DNA of 64,000 nt from positions 691,201 through 755,200 of the forward strand of contig NZ_FNWK01000002.1 of assembly GCF_900108295.1 (NCBI RefSeq), read 5' to 3'. The position numbers were made by a program, and so were the translations under genes. How positions within the stretch are numbered: position 1 is the first letter of the stretch; every line of letters starts with the position of its first letter. Positions 34,608 to 44,716 of this stretch are shown here, piece by piece. Source of the stretch: Sphingopyxis sp. YR583. Lineage in GTDB: Bacteria > Pseudomonadota > Alphaproteobacteria > Sphingomonadales > Sphingomonadaceae. The notes beneath the pieces are model-generated. The model was given only the letters and a program-made list of their open reading frames with translations, did not search any database and was not told the DNA's origin.

Positions 34608-36079
34608 TTCTCCGCCCGCGCGTTGAACCCAGCGCGCTGCTCGATCGCCAGCCCGGCGTTAAGCACGCCCTGCTCGTCGAAAGCCTTGCCGATGATCTGC
34701 AAGCCGAGCGGCAGCCCTTCGCGGTTCAGCGCCGCGGGGACCGACATCGCGGGCAATCCCGCGAGGCTCGCGGGCACCGCGAACACGTCGTTCAGATACA
34801 TCGACAGCGGATCGGCGGTCTTTTCGCCCAGCCCGAACGCAGCCGACGGCGCGGTCGGCGCCAGGATCACGTCGCACACCCCGAACGCCTGCTCGAAATC
34901 GCGCGCGATCAGCGTCCGCACCTTCTGCGCCTGCGTATAATAAGCGTCGTAGAAGCCCGCCGACAGCACATAGGTGCCGATCATGATGCGGCGCTTGACT
35001 TCGGGCCCGAAGCCGTCGGCGCGCGTCGCGGCGTACATGTCCTGCAATCCCGCCTTTTCGGGCAGGTCACGCAAACCATAACGCACGCCGTCATAGCGCG
35101 CGAGGTTCGACGACGCCTCGGCGGGCGCGATGATATAATAGGCCGGCAGCGCATATTTGGTGTGCGGCAGGCTGATCTCGACGACCTCGGCCCCCGCATC
35201 CTTCAGCATCGCGATGCCCGCGTCCCACATCGCGTCGATGTCGGGATCGATGCCTTCTAATCGATACTCCTTGGGAATACCTACCTTCTTACCCTTGAGA
35301 TCGCTCGATAAAGCGGCTTCCCAATTGGGTACCGCCATGTTCAGGCTCGTCGCGTCCTTCGGATCGAAGCCCGCCATATTTTCGAGCATGATCGCGCAGT
35401 CGCGCACATCGCGCGCCATCGGCCCCGCCTGATCGAGCGAGCTTGCAAACGCCACGATGCCCCAGCGCGAGCAGCGGCCATAGGTCGGCTTGATCCCCGA
35501 AATGCCCGTGAACGCCGCGGGCTGGCGGATCGAGCCGCCGGTGTCGGTGCCCGTCGCCGCGGGGCACAGCCGCGCCGCGATTGCCGAAGACGAACCGCCC
35601 GACGATCCGCCCGGCGCGAGCGCGGCATTGCCGCCATCCTTGCGCTTCCACGGGCTGATCACATTGCCGAAGTAAGACGTCTCGTTCGACGACCCCATCG
35701 CGAACTGGTCGAGGTTGAGCTTGCCGAGCATCCCGCAACCCGCGTCCCACAATTTCTGCGAAACAGTGGACTCGTACCGCGGCACAAAACCTTCGAGCAT
35801 ATGGCTCGCGGCGGTCGTCTGGACACCGTTCGTCGCGAACAGATCCTTCATCCCGATCGGCACGCCCGACAGCGGCTTCAAGGTGCCCGCAGCGCGGTCG
35901 GCATCGGCCGCCTTCGCCGCCGCGATCGCATGCTCGGGCGTTTCGACGATAAACGCGTTCAGCGCCTTCGCGCCCGCGACATTGGCGTTGAACGCCTCGG
36001 CGACCTCGACGGCGCTGAAATCGCCCGCGCGGTGCCCATCGCGGATCTGCGCAACGGTCAGATTGGTAAGCTCGGTCAT
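34598..36079 (-). CDS. gatA: Asp-tRNA(Asn)/Glu-tRNA(Gln) amidotransferase subunit A
   Basis: This 493-residue amidase of the amidase-signature family supplies ammonia from glutamine for the GatCAB reaction. The Ser-cisSer-Lys catalytic centre is visible: Lys in [10 protein letters not shown] (about residue 78), and the Gly/Ser-rich [20 protein letters not shown] holding the two serines. [10 protein letters not shown] follows. Its start overlaps the gatC stop (TAATG), so the operon is read gatC-gatA-(small frame)-gatB. Confidence 0.97.
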   Translation of the reverse strand: MTELTNLTVAQIRDGHRAGDFSAVEVAEAFNANVAGAKALNAFIVETPEHAIAAAKAADADRAAGTLKPLSGVPIGMKDLFATNGVQTTAASHMLEGFVPRYESTVSQKLWDAGCGMLGKLNLDQFAMGSSNETSYFGNVISPWKRKDGGNAALAPGGSSGGSSSAIAARLCPAATGTDTGGSIRQPAAFTGISGIKPTYGRCSRWGIVAFASSLDQAGPMARDVRDCAIMLENMAGFDPKDATSLNMAVPNWEAALSSDLKGKKVGIPKEYRLEGIDPDIDAMWDAGIAMLKDAGAEVVEISLPHTKYALPAYYIIAPAEASSNLARYDGVRYGLRDLPEKAGLQDMYAATRADGFGPEVKRRIMIGTYVLSAGFYDAYYTQAQKVRTLIARDFEQAFGVCDVILAPTAPSAAFGLGEKTADPLSMYLNDVFAVPASLAGLPAMSVPAALNREGLPLGLQIIGKAFDEQGVLNAGLAIEQRAGFNARAEKWW

Positions 36080-36381
36080 TATTCGATCACTTTCGGCACG
36101 CCGAAAAAGCCGTGCTGCGGCGCGGGTGCATTGGCGAGGACATCGTCGCGGCGGTTGCCGCCGGTCAGCGGGTCGGCGTCGACGACATCGTCGCGCAGCC
36201 GCAAACTGTTGGGGATCACCGCGGTCATCGGCTCGACCCCGGTCACATCGACCTCGCCGAGTTGCTCGACCCAGCCCAAAATGCCGTTCAATTCGCCTTC
36301 CATCGCGGCGGCTTCGGCATCGCTGATCGCGATGCGCGCCAGCGACGCGATTTTCCTTACTGTTGCCTGATCGATTGCCAT
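36079..36381 (-). CDS. gatC: Asp-tRNA(Asn)/Glu-tRNA(Gln) amidotransferase subunit C
   Basis: This 100-residue subunit holds GatA and GatB together. It has the usual helices ([20 protein letters not shown]) and the central [20 protein letters not shown] loop, ending [14 protein letters not shown] about nine bases upstream supports ATG 36381; the longer frame upstream is not GatC. The stop shares one base with the gatA start. Confidence 0.95.
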   Translation of the reverse strand: MAIDQATVRKIASLARIAISDAEAAAMEGELNGILGWVEQLGEVDVTGVEPMTAVIPNSLRLRDDVVDADPLTGGNRRDDVLANAPAPQHGFFGVPKVIE

Positions 36382-36473
36382 TCTTGTCGCCTTATCGGGA
36401 GAAGCTCGGCCGCTAGCATCGTAGCCTGATTGCTTCAAGGCGCAGCATGGGCACGGCGGCCCAAAAAGGCCAT

Positions 36474-38270
36474 CTAGGGGAAATTGTCGCCTATCGGCTT
36501 GCCGTCCACAAAAATCTGTTGGCGAACCACCGGCCGAACCTCGACCACCGCTTTGTTCAAATCCACTGCGGTGCCCAAAGGCTTCCGCCGGGCGAGCGAC
36601 GGATATTCGCCATCTGGATACCAATTCCCTTTGCCGTTCTTGCCGACAAGATACACCAGCAACACGACGTCGGTATCCGGCCGAAGCAGCGCCACCCGAT
36701 TGCGGCTTATGACGTAAACGATACAGCGCTGGGTGACGCAATCCTCCCTGCGCTCAAGCACGTCATAGACATCAGGCGGCAACGTCCGCCCCTCGGGCAG
36801 CACGCGAACCTTGCTCTCGATCGGCTCCCCGGCGAGGGAAGCAGCAAGGGCTACCTCATCGGAATTTCCGCGACGCCAATTGGAAACACTCCAGCGATCC
36901 TTCGCCGCCAGCGCCAGCTTGGCAAAACCCGCGCGTTCCTTGTCCGTCGATCGCGCCAACGCCTCCAGCTCACGGCGCCCGCTCGGCCCGAAATCGAACG
37001 CCAGCGCCGCCCAGTCGAATTGCTCGGTCTTGGTCGCCCCCGATTTCAGCCGCGCCACCTGGTCGCGCGTCGAAATCGCCCCGAAATCGAGGATCGGCAG
37101 CGCGAGGAACAGCGCCAGCAGCGCCAGCCCGATCGCCAGCTTCTGCTGGAGCGGCCGCAGCCGGTCGTCGAAATCGCGCCGCCCCTTCACCACCGCCCAC
37201 AGACCCGCGATGCCATAGGCGAGCGCAATCATCGCCGCGATCACGCCCCAGATGCGCTCGGGCGTCCAGCCATACTGGATCACGCGCAAATGCATCGAAT
37301 AAAAGGCGATCCCCGCCAGCGGCAGCACCGCGACCGCCAGCACCGGCGCCGACCAGCGCAGCGCGGGATTGGTCGCGCGGTCGTCGGCGCCATTGCCGAT
37401 CACCGCATTGGCGAGCAGCACCGCGAACGCCGCAACCCCCATCATCACCGCCGCGGTCGAAAAACCCGAATCCCACAGCTTCTGCAGCCCCGTCCCCGCC
37501 AGCGACAGCAGGAACAGCACCAGCGCGACGGCGAGCACCGGCGCGAGCACCGCCAGCACGATCATCACCAGCCGCTGCAACGTCGCGACCAGCCTGTCGC
37601 GCTCGCGAAGCAGGCCGACGGCGCCGCCAAACGCCGCGCCCGCCAGCATCCAGCCGAACCATTCGTCGTTCAGCAGGTCGAAGATCAGGTTGATCCCGAT
37701 CAGCTTGAACATCTGCCCGATCAGCACGGTGAGCAGGAAAGCGATGCCGACGAACGCAAGGCTCGCCGCGCCGATCACCGCATCGGTCCACGCGTGGCTG
37801 TGCAGCCGCGCATAGGGCATTTGCCACAGCTTCCAGAAACGCCCGTCGGGCGCGACGTCGCGCCGCGTCTGGAACAGCGGCGTCGCGACGAGCACCGCGA
37901 GGATTCCCGACCAGAAGGGCCATGCGACCGGCGATCCGCCGAAATTATACCCCGCCGAATGCCAGGTGATCAGCCCCATCACCGCGCCCCACAACAGCGC
38001 GAAGCCCAGCGCCCAATGCCAGCGGCGCAATTCGACCCCCAGCACGAACACGACGGTTCCGATGGCGACGAACGCCGCGAGCGCATCGAGCAAGGGCGCC
38101 GGTTCGGCGACATATTGGCGGTCGACGAACATATGGATCGCAAGCCCGGCGACCGCACAGATCGCCGCCATGATCCACGGCCGCAGCGGCCACGGCGGGT
38201 CATTGTCGTCGAGGCGCGCAGACAATCGGGACGAATCGGCGTGCGCGCCGGTTGCGGCTGCTTCGGTCAT
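36474..38270 (-). CDS. DUF4153 family multi-pass membrane protein
   Basis: This 598-residue protein has about twelve hydrophobic helices from near residue 20 to 420 and a soluble C-terminal domain (about 440-598) ending in [17 protein letters not shown] sequence. It matches the DUF4153 layout: [58 protein letters not shown]. No function is established. I chose ATG 38270 ([16 protein letters not shown]) because the upstream part of the frame lies in the divergent promoter region; a GTGGGA site just ahead is close. It stands next to gatC but is not coupled to it. Confidence 0.85.
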   Translation of the reverse strand: MTEAAATGAHADSSRLSARLDDNDPPWPLRPWIMAAICAVAGLAIHMFVDRQYVAEPAPLLDALAAFVAIGTVVFVLGVELRRWHWALGFALLWGAVMGLITWHSAGYNFGGSPVAWPFWSGILAVLVATPLFQTRRDVAPDGRFWKLWQMPYARLHSHAWTDAVIGAASLAFVGIAFLLTVLIGQMFKLIGINLIFDLLNDEWFGWMLAGAAFGGAVGLLRERDRLVATLQRLVMIVLAVLAPVLAVALVLFLLSLAGTGLQKLWDSGFSTAAVMMGVAAFAVLLANAVIGNGADDRATNPALRWSAPVLAVAVLPLAGIAFYSMHLRVIQYGWTPERIWGVIAAMIALAYGIAGLWAVVKGRRDFDDRLRPLQQKLAIGLALLALFLALPILDFGAISTRDQVARLKSGATKTEQFDWAALAFDFGPSGRRELEALARSTDKERAGFAKLALAAKDRWSVSNWRRGNSDEVALAASLAGEPIESKVRVLPEGRTLPPDVYDVLERREDCVTQRCIVYVISRNRVALLRPDTDVVLLVYLVGKNGKGNWYPDGEYPSLARRKPLGTAVDLNKAVVEVRPVVRQQIFVDGKPIGDNFP

Positions 38271-38337
38271 TCCCACATCTGGGCTTGTTTCGCGGCGCTC
38301 GGCAAGCCAAAGCTGCGCCGCACTCTCCCCCGACCGC

Positions 38338-39642
38338 ATGGAGCGCCTTTTGGCCCGCAAATTTCTCTACGTCATCGCTGCCATCATCCTGCTGATCCTC
38401 GCCGCCGGGGTCGTGTATCAGCTTTTTCCCGGCTGGATCGCGCGCACCGCGTTCGTCCCCAGCACCGAATTCAAGCCGCAGGCTGCGGTCGCGCCCAACG
38501 CCTATGACGATCCCAAAATGTGGTTCGCGCGCCCGGGCATGGAAAAAGACCCCTCGGCCTGGCGCCCCGCCGCCGACGGCAGCGAAACGCCGGGGACCGA
38601 TCTTCCGGGGGAAAAAGCCGCCGCGCCGCTGATCCCGCGCGCCAAGGCCGCACAGGCCGCCGCCACCGAAACGCCCTTCGCCAAGGGCGATGCCGCCGTC
38701 TTCTTCGTCCACCCGACCAGCTATTACAGCCGCTCGAGCTGGAACGCGCCGCTCGAGGATCGCGATTCCGACCATCGCGCCAATCTGTTCGTGCAAGGCA
38801 TGGCGAGCGCCTTTGCCGACGCCGGTGAAATCTGGGCGCCGCGCTACCGTCAGGCGACGCTTGGCGCCTTCCTTGCCGAAGACCGCGTGACCGCGGGCAA
38901 GGCGATCGATTCGGCCTATCGCGATGTCGAGGAAGCGTTCGACGCCTTCCTCGCGGGCATTCCCAAGGACAAGCCGATCATCCTCGCGGGCCACAGCCAG
39001 GGCGCGCTCCACCTCACCACCCTGCTCAAGACGCGCATCGCGGGCACCCCGCTCGCGAAACGCATCGTCGCCGCCTATGTGATCGGCTGGCCGGTCAGCC
39101 TCGACACCGACATCGCCGGGCTCGGCCTCCCGGCGTGCCAGACCCCCGAACAAAAGGGCTGCATCCTCGGCTGGGCGACTTTCGCCGACCCCGCCGACCC
39201 GATCATGGTCACCGACGCTTACGACGGCACGATCGGTTTCGACGGCCGCCCGCGCGCCGGAACGCGCATGCTCTGCACCAACCCGCTCACCGGCATCCCC
39301 GATACCGAAGCTCCAGCGGCGGCAAACATCGGCACGCTGAAACCCACCGAAGGCTTCAAATCGGGATCGCTGATCGCCAGCAAGATCGGCGCGAAATGCG
39401 ACGACACGCGCGGTTTCCTGATGATCGGCGATGCCGACGTCGCGAAAAATTACGTCGTCGCGGGCTATGTGCTGCCGGGCAATAATTATCATGTCTACGA
39501 CATCACCCTCTTCTGGGCGAACGTCCGCGCCGACGCGCTCCGCCGCCTCGCGACCTATGAGGGCAAGCCGTCGCCCGTGCCGCCCGCCGCGGCGCCGACG
39601 CCTCCCCCGGCGACAAGCTTGCCGGCGCCCGCCAAGTCCTGA
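38338..39642 (+). CDS. DUF3089 domain protein (alpha/beta-hydrolase-like)
   Basis: This 434-residue protein has an N-terminal membrane anchor ([20 protein letters not shown]) and a DUF3089 domain. The nucleophile elbow [10 protein letters not shown] (about residues 220-229) suggests a serine hydrolase of the alpha/beta fold, and [20 protein letters not shown] precedes it. Residues 405-434 are a proline-rich tail. The substrate is unknown. It is divergent from the DUF4153 gene; the gap of 67 bases holds both promoters. Confidence 0.85.
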   Translation: MERLLARKFLYVIAAIILLILAAGVVYQLFPGWIARTAFVPSTEFKPQAAVAPNAYDDPKMWFARPGMEKDPSAWRPAADGSETPGTDLPGEKAAAPLIPRAKAAQAAATETPFAKGDAAVFFVHPTSYYSRSSWNAPLEDRDSDHRANLFVQGMASAFADAGEIWAPRYRQATLGAFLAEDRVTAGKAIDSAYRDVEEAFDAFLAGIPKDKPIILAGHSQGALHLTTLLKTRIAGTPLAKRIVAAYVIGWPVSLDTDIAGLGLPACQTPEQKGCILGWATFADPADPIMVTDAYDGTIGFDGRPRAGTRMLCTNPLTGIPDTEAPAAANIGTLKPTEGFKSGSLIASKIGAKCDDTRGFLMIGDADVAKNYVVAGYVLPGNNYHVYDITLFWANVRADALRRLATYEGKPSPVPPAAAPTPPPATSLPAPAKS

Positions 39643-39650
39643 GCGGGAAG

Positions 39651-40112
39651 ATGATCACAACCGCCGCCCCCGAATTCGCCGCCAGCTTTCCGGCCGGCGG
39701 CCGACTGATGGGCCTCGACGTCGGCACGAAAACCATCGGCATCGCTTTCTGCGACACGAACTGGAGCTTCGCGACCCCCGACAAGACGATCATCCGCAAG
39801 AAATTCTCGGTCGATCTCGAAACGCTTAAAAGCCTGATCGCGCAGCACAGCATCGTCGGCCTCGTCGTCGGCCTGCCGCTCAACATGGACGGCAGCGACA
39901 GCCCGCGCACGCAAAGCACCCGCGCCTTCGCGCGCAACCTCGCGCCGCTCGCCCTGCCCTTGCTCCTCTGGGACGAACGCTGGTCGACCGCCGCGGTCGA
40001 ACGCGCGATGATCGCCGCCGACGTCAGCCGCGCCAAACGCGCCGAACGCGTCGACAGCGCCGCCGCCGCCTTCATCCTGCAGGGCGCGATCGACGCCCTC
40101 ATCCGCCAATAG
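39651..40112 (+). CDS. ruvX: Putative pre-16S rRNA nuclease (YqgF/RuvX family)
   Basis: This 153-residue RNase H-fold nuclease has a metal-binding Asp23 in [14 protein letters not shown] and the conserved [33 protein letters not shown] and a C-terminal Asp in [11 protein letters not shown]. YqgF matures the 5' end of 16S rRNA in E. coli. It starts eight bases after the DUF3089 gene, with GCGGGAAG ahead, and precedes pyrB, a neighbourhood seen in other proteobacteria. Confidence 0.92.
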   Translation: MITTAAPEFAASFPAGGRLMGLDVGTKTIGIAFCDTNWSFATPDKTIIRKKFSVDLETLKSLIAQHSIVGLVVGLPLNMDGSDSPRTQSTRAFARNLAPLALPLLLWDERWSTAAVERAMIAADVSRAKRAERVDSAAAAFILQGAIDALIRQ

Positions 40113-40136
40113 CGCCGCGCGCATGACGCCGCGCCT

Positions 40137-40454
40137 TTGACCGAATATATCGCTTACTGGCTCGCCGCCACGAACGGCATCGCCTTCGGCCTGATGGTCG
40201 CCGACAAACGCCGCGCCGGAGCAGGCGACCGCCGCATCCCCGAATCCACGCTGCTTCTTTGGGCCTTCCTCGGCGGCGCCTTCGGCACCGTCCTCGCCGC
40301 GCGCCTTGTCCGTCACAAGACGCGCAAACAGCCCTTCGCGACGTGGATGCTGATCTGGCTCTGGCTCAACATCCTCCTGCTCGCACTGTGGGCGCTCGGA
40401 ATATTGGAGCCGCTCCTCGCCTCGGCGCTTGCGAGAATCGCCGCACCAGCCTAG
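40137..40454 (+). CDS. DUF1294 family small membrane protein
   Basis: This 105-residue protein starts with TTG at 40137, since no in-frame ATG exists and the DUF1294 pattern begins here: [20 protein letters not shown], then [18 protein letters not shown] and [13 protein letters not shown]. It has two or three hydrophobic helices. Its function is unknown. It lies between ruvX and pyrB, with 24 and 13 bases of spacing, so probably in one transcript. Confidence 0.8.
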   Translation: MTEYIAYWLAATNGIAFGLMVADKRRAGAGDRRIPESTLLLWAFLGGAFGTVLAARLVRHKTRKQPFATWMLIWLWLNILLLALWALGILEPLLASALARIAAPA

Positions 40455-40467
40455 AGGCGTGGCTTTA

Positions 40468-41463
40468 ATGACAAGCTCAACAATCCGGCCCGCCAGCGAC
40501 TATCCGCCCGGCGGCGATGCGTTTCGCCATCGCCACCTCACCGGCATCGCCCCGCTCACTCCGTGGGAGATTTCCTACATCCTCGACGCCGCCGAAGAGT
40601 GGGTCGAACTGAACCGCAGCGGCGCGGCCAAGCATGACGACCGGCTCGCCGGCCTGACGATCATCAACGCCTTTTTCGAAAACTCCACCCGCACGTTGCT
40701 CTCGTTCGAGATCGCGGGCAAACGCCTCGGCGCCGACGTCGTCAACATGCACGCCGCCCAGTCGAGCGTGAAGAAGGGCGAAACGCTGATCGACACCGCG
40801 ATGACGCTGAACGCGATGCGCGCCGACGCGATCGTGATCCGCCACGCCAGCTCGGGCGCGGTCCAGCTCATCGCCGACAAGGTCGACTGCCCCGTGCTCA
40901 ACGCCGGTGACGGCCGGCACGAACATCCGACGCAGGCGCTGCTCGACGCCCTCACGATCCGCCGCCGCAAGGGCCGCGTCGAGGGGCTCACCATCGCGAT
41001 CTGCGGCGACGTCCTTCACAGCCGCGTCGCGCGCTCGAACATCCTCGCGCTCACCTTGCTCGGCAACGAAGTGCGCGTCGTCGCACCGCCGACGCTGACC
41101 CCGCCCGCGATGGACCGGATGCACGTCACCACCTTCACCGACATGGATGAGGGCATAAAGGACGCCGACGTCGTGATGATGCTCCGCCTGCAGAACGAAC
41201 GCATGGACGGCGCCTACCTGCCCTCCGCGCGCGAATATCACGCGCTCTACGGCCTCACCCCGAAACGGCTCGGAAAAGCGAAACCCGATGCGATCGTCAT
41301 GCACCCCGGCCCGATGAACCGCGGGGTCGAGATCGACAGCAGCATCGCCGACGATCCCGCGCGCTCGACCATCACCGAACAGGTGGAAATGGGCGTGGCG
41401 GTCCGCATGGCCTGCCTCGACATATTGACGCGTCGCAAGCGGGGAGTCGCGGGATGGAACTGA
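40468..41463 (+). CDS. pyrB: Aspartate carbamoyltransferase catalytic subunit
   Basis: This 331-residue enzyme makes N-carbamoyl-L-aspartate for pyrimidines. The carbamoyl-phosphate site is [20 protein letters not shown] and [16 protein letters not shown], with [10 protein letters not shown] for aspartate binding; [12 protein letters not shown] is near the end. An upstream in-frame GTG three codons earlier would also fit the AGAGG site. It overlaps pyrC' by ten bases, so the two polypeptides are made together, as expected for a dodecameric complex with a pseudo-dihydroorotase. Confidence 0.96.
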   Translation: MTSSTIRPASDYPPGGDAFRHRHLTGIAPLTPWEISYILDAAEEWVELNRSGAAKHDDRLAGLTIINAFFENSTRTLLSFEIAGKRLGADVVNMHAAQSSVKKGETLIDTAMTLNAMRADAIVIRHASSGAVQLIADKVDCPVLNAGDGRHEHPTQALLDALTIRRRKGRVEGLTIAICGDVLHSRVARSNILALTLLGNEVRVVAPPTLTPPAMDRMHVTTFTDMDEGIKDADVVMMLRLQNERMDGAYLPSAREYHALYGLTPKRLGKAKPDAIVMHPGPMNRGVEIDSSIADDPARSTITEQVEMGVAVRMACLDILTRRKRGVAGWN

Positions 41464-42677
41464 AACCGCTTCACATTACGAACGCGCAGCTCATCGACGG
41501 CGACGCACCGCGACCCGGCAGCCTGCTCGTCGCGGATGGCCGCATCGCCGCCATCGATCCCACCGAAATCCCGGACGGCGCCGAGACCGTCGACGCCAGG
41601 GGCCAATGGCTCGCTCCCGGCATCATCGACCTCGGCGTCTTCGCGACCGACAAGCCCGCCTTCCACTTCGGCGGCATCACCCGCGCCGCGCTGATGCCCG
41701 ACAACGGCCCGCTCGATGGCGCCGGGCTCGTCGAGCGCGCCGCCAAGGGCGGCAAGCCCGACCTTTGGGTCCATCCTCTCGCCGCCGCCACCAAAGGCCT
41801 CGCGGGCAAGGAACTCGCCGAGATCGGCCTGATGAAACAGGCGGGCGCGCGCGCCATCGCCACCGGCCGCGCGCGCATCGCTGACAGCGGCGTCATGCGC
41901 CGCGTGCTTTCTTACGCGGCCTCGCTCGGTCTCGTCACGATCATCCATGCCGAGGACGAGGGGCTCACCGCCGGCGCGGTTGCGACCGACGGCGAAATGG
42001 CGACGCGCCTCGGCCTCGCCTCCGCGCCGGCGATCGCCGAAGCGATGGCGATCGCGCGCGATCTCGCACTCGTCGAGGAAACCGGCGCGCCCGTCCATTT
42101 CCGGCAGGTCACGACCGCACGCGGGCTCGACCTCATCCGCGCCGCCAAGGCAAAGGGTCTGCCCGTCCTTTGTGGCATCACCCCCGCGCACCTCCTGCTC
42201 TCGGACACCGCGACCGGCGATTTTCGCACCTTCGCGCGCCTGTCGCCGCCGCTCCGCAGCGAGGACGACCGCCACGCCTGCCTCGCCGCGATCGCCGACG
42301 GCACGATCGACGTCCTCGCCTCGGGCCACGACCCGCGCGGCCCCGAGGACAAGCGCCTGCCCTTCGCCGAGGCCTTGCCCGGCATGGCGGGCGCCGAAAC
42401 CCTGCTCGCGCTGGGCCTCGGCCTCGTCCGCGACGGCCATATCTCGCCGGGCCGCCTGTTCGAGCTGCTCGCGGGCACCCCCGCCTGCCTGCTCGGCGTC
42501 GATGCGGGGAAGCTCGCGGTGGGCAAGGAAGCCGACCTCATTCTCGTCGATGCCGGCACGCCGTGGCAGGTCGATGCCAAGAAGATGGCGGCCTGGGCGG
42601 GCAACACGCCCTTCGACGGCATGCCGGTGCAGGGCCGCGCCACCGCAATGTGGAAGGGCGGCCAGCGCATTCGCTGA
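41454..42677 (+). CDS. Dihydroorotase-like protein lacking the metal-binding HxH (PyrC')
   Basis: This 407-residue protein has the amidohydrolase fold. At the position of the usual PGLIDxHxH motif it reads [17 protein letters not shown], so both histidines are missing; HAEDEGLT and [16 protein letters not shown] keep other elements. It therefore probably has no dihydroorotase activity and serves to build the ATCase complex with PyrB, as described for pyrBC' operons. An active dihydroorotase must be elsewhere. The start overlaps pyrB. Confidence 0.9.
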   Translation: MELKPLHITNAQLIDGDAPRPGSLLVADGRIAAIDPTEIPDGAETVDARGQWLAPGIIDLGVFATDKPAFHFGGITRAALMPDNGPLDGAGLVERAAKGGKPDLWVHPLAAATKGLAGKELAEIGLMKQAGARAIATGRARIADSGVMRRVLSYAASLGLVTIIHAEDEGLTAGAVATDGEMATRLGLASAPAIAEAMAIARDLALVEETGAPVHFRQVTTARGLDLIRAAKAKGLPVLCGITPAHLLLSDTATGDFRTFARLSPPLRSEDDRHACLAAIADGTIDVLASGHDPRGPEDKRLPFAEALPGMAGAETLLALGLGLVRDGHISPGRLFELLAGTPACLLGVDAGKLAVGKEADLILVDAGTPWQVDAKKMAAWAGNTPFDGMPVQGRATAMWKGGQRIR

Positions 42678-42689
42678 TACGGGCTTTAT

Positions 42690-42740
42690 CTCGCTGATTT
42701 AATTCGATACCCCTCATGTGGGGGATCGATAATCAGCGAG
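42690..42740 (+). promoter_or_regulatory. Long imperfect hairpin covering the DUF4189 gene's ribosome binding site
   Basis: CTCGCTGATT (42690-42699) pairs with AATCAGCGAG (42731-42740), TCGAT (42704-42708) with ATCGA (42725-42729), and CCCC with GGGG inside. The last bases of the second arm overlap the GAGG Shine-Dalgarno (42738-42741) of the gene starting at 42750. It may be a terminator for pyrBC' or a structure that limits translation of the next gene; no T tract follows. Confidence 0.5.
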
Positions 42741-42749
42741 GTTGTCTCG

Positions 42750-43304
42750 ATGCGCCGTCTTGCCCTTCCCGCCCTGCTCGCCGCCCTTTTCGCGCCCGCC
42801 GCCGCCGCACAGATGCAGCCCGTTCAGGGTATCCCCTGCGCGCAGGGCCTCCCCTGCACTGCTCCGCCGCCGCAGGTGCTGCAGCAGATGTATGGTGGCG
42901 GCAGCGCGGAACCGCCGGGGCAAATCATCCCGTTCCAGGAAGAGAAACAGGATTATGTCGGCGGCTATATGGTCAACAGCTTCGCCGCGATCGCCTTCTG
43001 GCGCTCGGCGTCGGGCCAGCCCGGCTATAGCTATGGCGCGCTGCGCGGCGATAACCGCGAACAGGCCGAAAAATATGCGATGACGGCGTGCCGCGAGGCG
43101 GGCGGCCAAGGCTGCGTCATCGGCCTGTGGGGCGGCAACGGCCATTTCGCGATCGCGCGCGACAAGGAAGGCCAATATTATGCCGGCTTCGCGGGCACGC
43201 CCGGGGGCGCAAAACGGTCGGTGATGGACAGTTGCAAGAGCGCGGGCGCCAAATGCAAAGTGGTCGAGACGCTCGAAACCATGCCCTATTTCTTCCGCTT
43301 CTGA
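42750..43304 (+). CDS. Secreted DUF4189 domain protein
   Basis: This 184-residue protein has a signal peptide (MRRLALPALLAALFAPAAAA) and a C-terminal DUF4189 domain of about 95 residues: AAIAFWRSASGQPGYSYGAL, then REQAEKYAMTACREAGGQGC and the GHFAIARDKEGQYYAGFAGT strand. Conserved cysteines (near residues 113, 121, 155 and 163) probably form disulfides. The family is found in secreted proteins of unknown role. Translation may be controlled by the hairpin at 42690-42740. Confidence 0.82.
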   Translation: MRRLALPALLAALFAPAAAAQMQPVQGIPCAQGLPCTAPPPQVLQQMYGGGSAEPPGQIIPFQEEKQDYVGGYMVNSFAAIAFWRSASGQPGYSYGALRGDNREQAEKYAMTACREAGGQGCVIGLWGGNGHFAIARDKEGQYYAGFAGTPGGAKRSVMDSCKSAGAKCKVVETLETMPYFFRF

Positions 43305-43335
43305 CCCGCGCGGCGGGGCGGATAGCGCACAAAAA

Positions 43336-43365
43336 TGAAGTCCGCCGGCAAGCCGACGGACTTCA
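43336..43365. terminator. Hairpin after the DUF4189 gene
   Basis: TGAAGTCCG (43336-43344) pairs with CGGACTTCA (43357-43365), with an inner CGGC-AA-GCCG stem across a mismatch. The A run before it would give a T tract on the minus strand; on the plus strand the downstream T tract is missing, so termination strength is uncertain. Confidence 0.55.
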
Positions 43366-43439
43366 AGAGAGCAAGATGGCCTTGGTTCCACCTTCCTCGG
43401 GTCGCCCTTACTCAATGACCGATTCGGTCGATTCGTTCG

Positions 43440-43455
43440 CTACCCACATGGGTAG
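43440..43455. promoter_or_regulatory. Near-perfect 16-bp palindrome upstream of the LuxR-type gene
   Basis: CTACCCACATGGGTAG pairs in all positions except the central C/A. It lies 95 bases before the regulator's start in a 245-base gap that otherwise shows only AT-rich sequence near 43464-43480. A self-operator for the LuxR-type regulator is the simplest guess. Confidence 0.4.
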
Positions 43456-43549
43456 GAGACAGAATATTTTCGTTTTATCGCATTGCGCTTGCCTTCGCGC
43501 CTTTGCTCCTATCAAATGAGGTCGCTGCGGGTCTTCTGGGGGGAAGTGC

Positions 43550-44716
43550 ATGCAGAAGGATCAGGGACCGACCTTTCCGTCCGACCATAATGCGCCGGCC
43601 GAATGGGAAGTGCTCAACGCGCTGATCGGCGAAATCTACGATTCGGTGCTCCATCCTGAAAGCTGGAACGAGACTCTCGCGCGCATCACCGGCACCCTCT
43701 GCCCGCTGAGCTGGGAGGCCGCCTTCATCCTCTGGGAAAGCAGCAATCCGCCAAGCGCGCGCTTTGTCGCGGCAACCGGCCTCGCCGCCGGGGTACAGGA
43801 AATCTACACCGCCGTTTATGCGGGCCATCATCCCTGGTCGCGCAAGCTGATGCGCTACGGCAATGGCAGCGTCGTCGACAGCAACGACATCATGACGCGC
43901 GAGGAATTTCTCGAAACCGAATTCTTCCGCAACTTCCTCGCGCCGTGGGGGATCGACCGGATGATCGCCGTCCTCCTCGACAAGCGCGGCGGCGAGCGGC
44001 TCGGGCTGATGCTGCCCGGCCCCGGCGACCGCGATGTCGAGCGGCTGAAACGCGGGCTGCGTGTCCTCGGACCCCATATGCAGCGCGCGATGCGGATCAG
44101 CGACCGCATCGCGACGCTCGACCTCGCCGCGGGCGCCGCACGCGCCGCGACCGACGCCGCGCCTTTCGCGATCTTCAGCCTCGACGACCAGCTCAATATC
44201 CTCGCCGCCAACAGCCGCGCCGCGCGCTACGAAAGGGCGGGTTTCATCCGCACCGCTCAGGATCGCTTCGCCTTTACCCACCCGCCCAGCCAGAAACGGC
44301 TGCTCGACCTCGTGAAGCGCGATGCCCCCGCGGGGGTCGCCTTTCAGGCGCTGGGCCCGTCGGGCGCCGAATGCCCCGTGCTCGTTGCGCGTGTCACGCG
44401 CCAATCGGCACAGCAGCTCGGCGGGGTCCGCCTCGGCGCCTCGTTGATCGTCACGCTCGGCAGCTCGCCGGGCGAAACGCCGGTGGTCGAAATCGACCGG
44501 GTCGCACAATGGTTCGGGCTGACCCCGGCCGAAGCACGCCTCGCCGTCGCGCTCGCGGCGGGCGACACGCTGCAGGACTATGCCGCGCTGCGCGCCGTCA
44601 GCCTCAACGCCGTGCGCTTCCTCCTCAAAGGCATCTTTCGCAAGACCGGCGCCGCCACGCAGGCCCAGCTCGTCGCCCAGCTTGCGCGCCTGCCGGCTCC
44701 CGCAAGCGACGGCTAG
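43550..44716 (+). CDS. LuxR-type HTH transcriptional regulator
   Basis: This 388-residue regulator has an N-terminal sensory region without a recognisable domain (two PAS-like segments, e.g. APFAIFSLDDQLNILAANSR at about 205-224) and a C-terminal LuxR helix-turn-helix (GLTPAEARLAVALAAGDTLQ, then DYAALRAVSLNAVRFLLKGI, residues 323-363). GGGGGGAAG precedes the start. It is monocistronic; its TAG stop shares the tetranucleotide CTAG with the stop of the convergent antiporter gene. Confidence 0.85.
   Translation: MQKDQGPTFPSDHNAPAEWEVLNALIGEIYDSVLHPESWNETLARITGTLCPLSWEAAFILWESSNPPSARFVAATGLAAGVQEIYTAVYAGHHPWSRKLMRYGNGSVVDSNDIMTREEFLETEFFRNFLAPWGIDRMIAVLLDKRGGERLGLMLPGPGDRDVERLKRGLRVLGPHMQRAMRISDRIATLDLAAGAARAATDAAPFAIFSLDDQLNILAANSRAARYERAGFIRTAQDRFAFTHPPSQKRLLDLVKRDAPAGVAFQALGPSGAECPVLVARVTRQSAQQLGGVRLGASLIVTLGSSPGETPVVEIDRVAQWFGLTPAEARLAVALAAGDTLQDYAALRAVSLNAVRFLLKGIFRKTGAATQAQLVAQLARLPAPASDG

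Noticed and set aside
36447..38507. A 686-residue plus-strand open frame across the DUF4153 gene
   Set aside because: Its Arg/Gln/His-rich product is typical of an antisense high-GC frame; the minus strand encodes a proper membrane protein.
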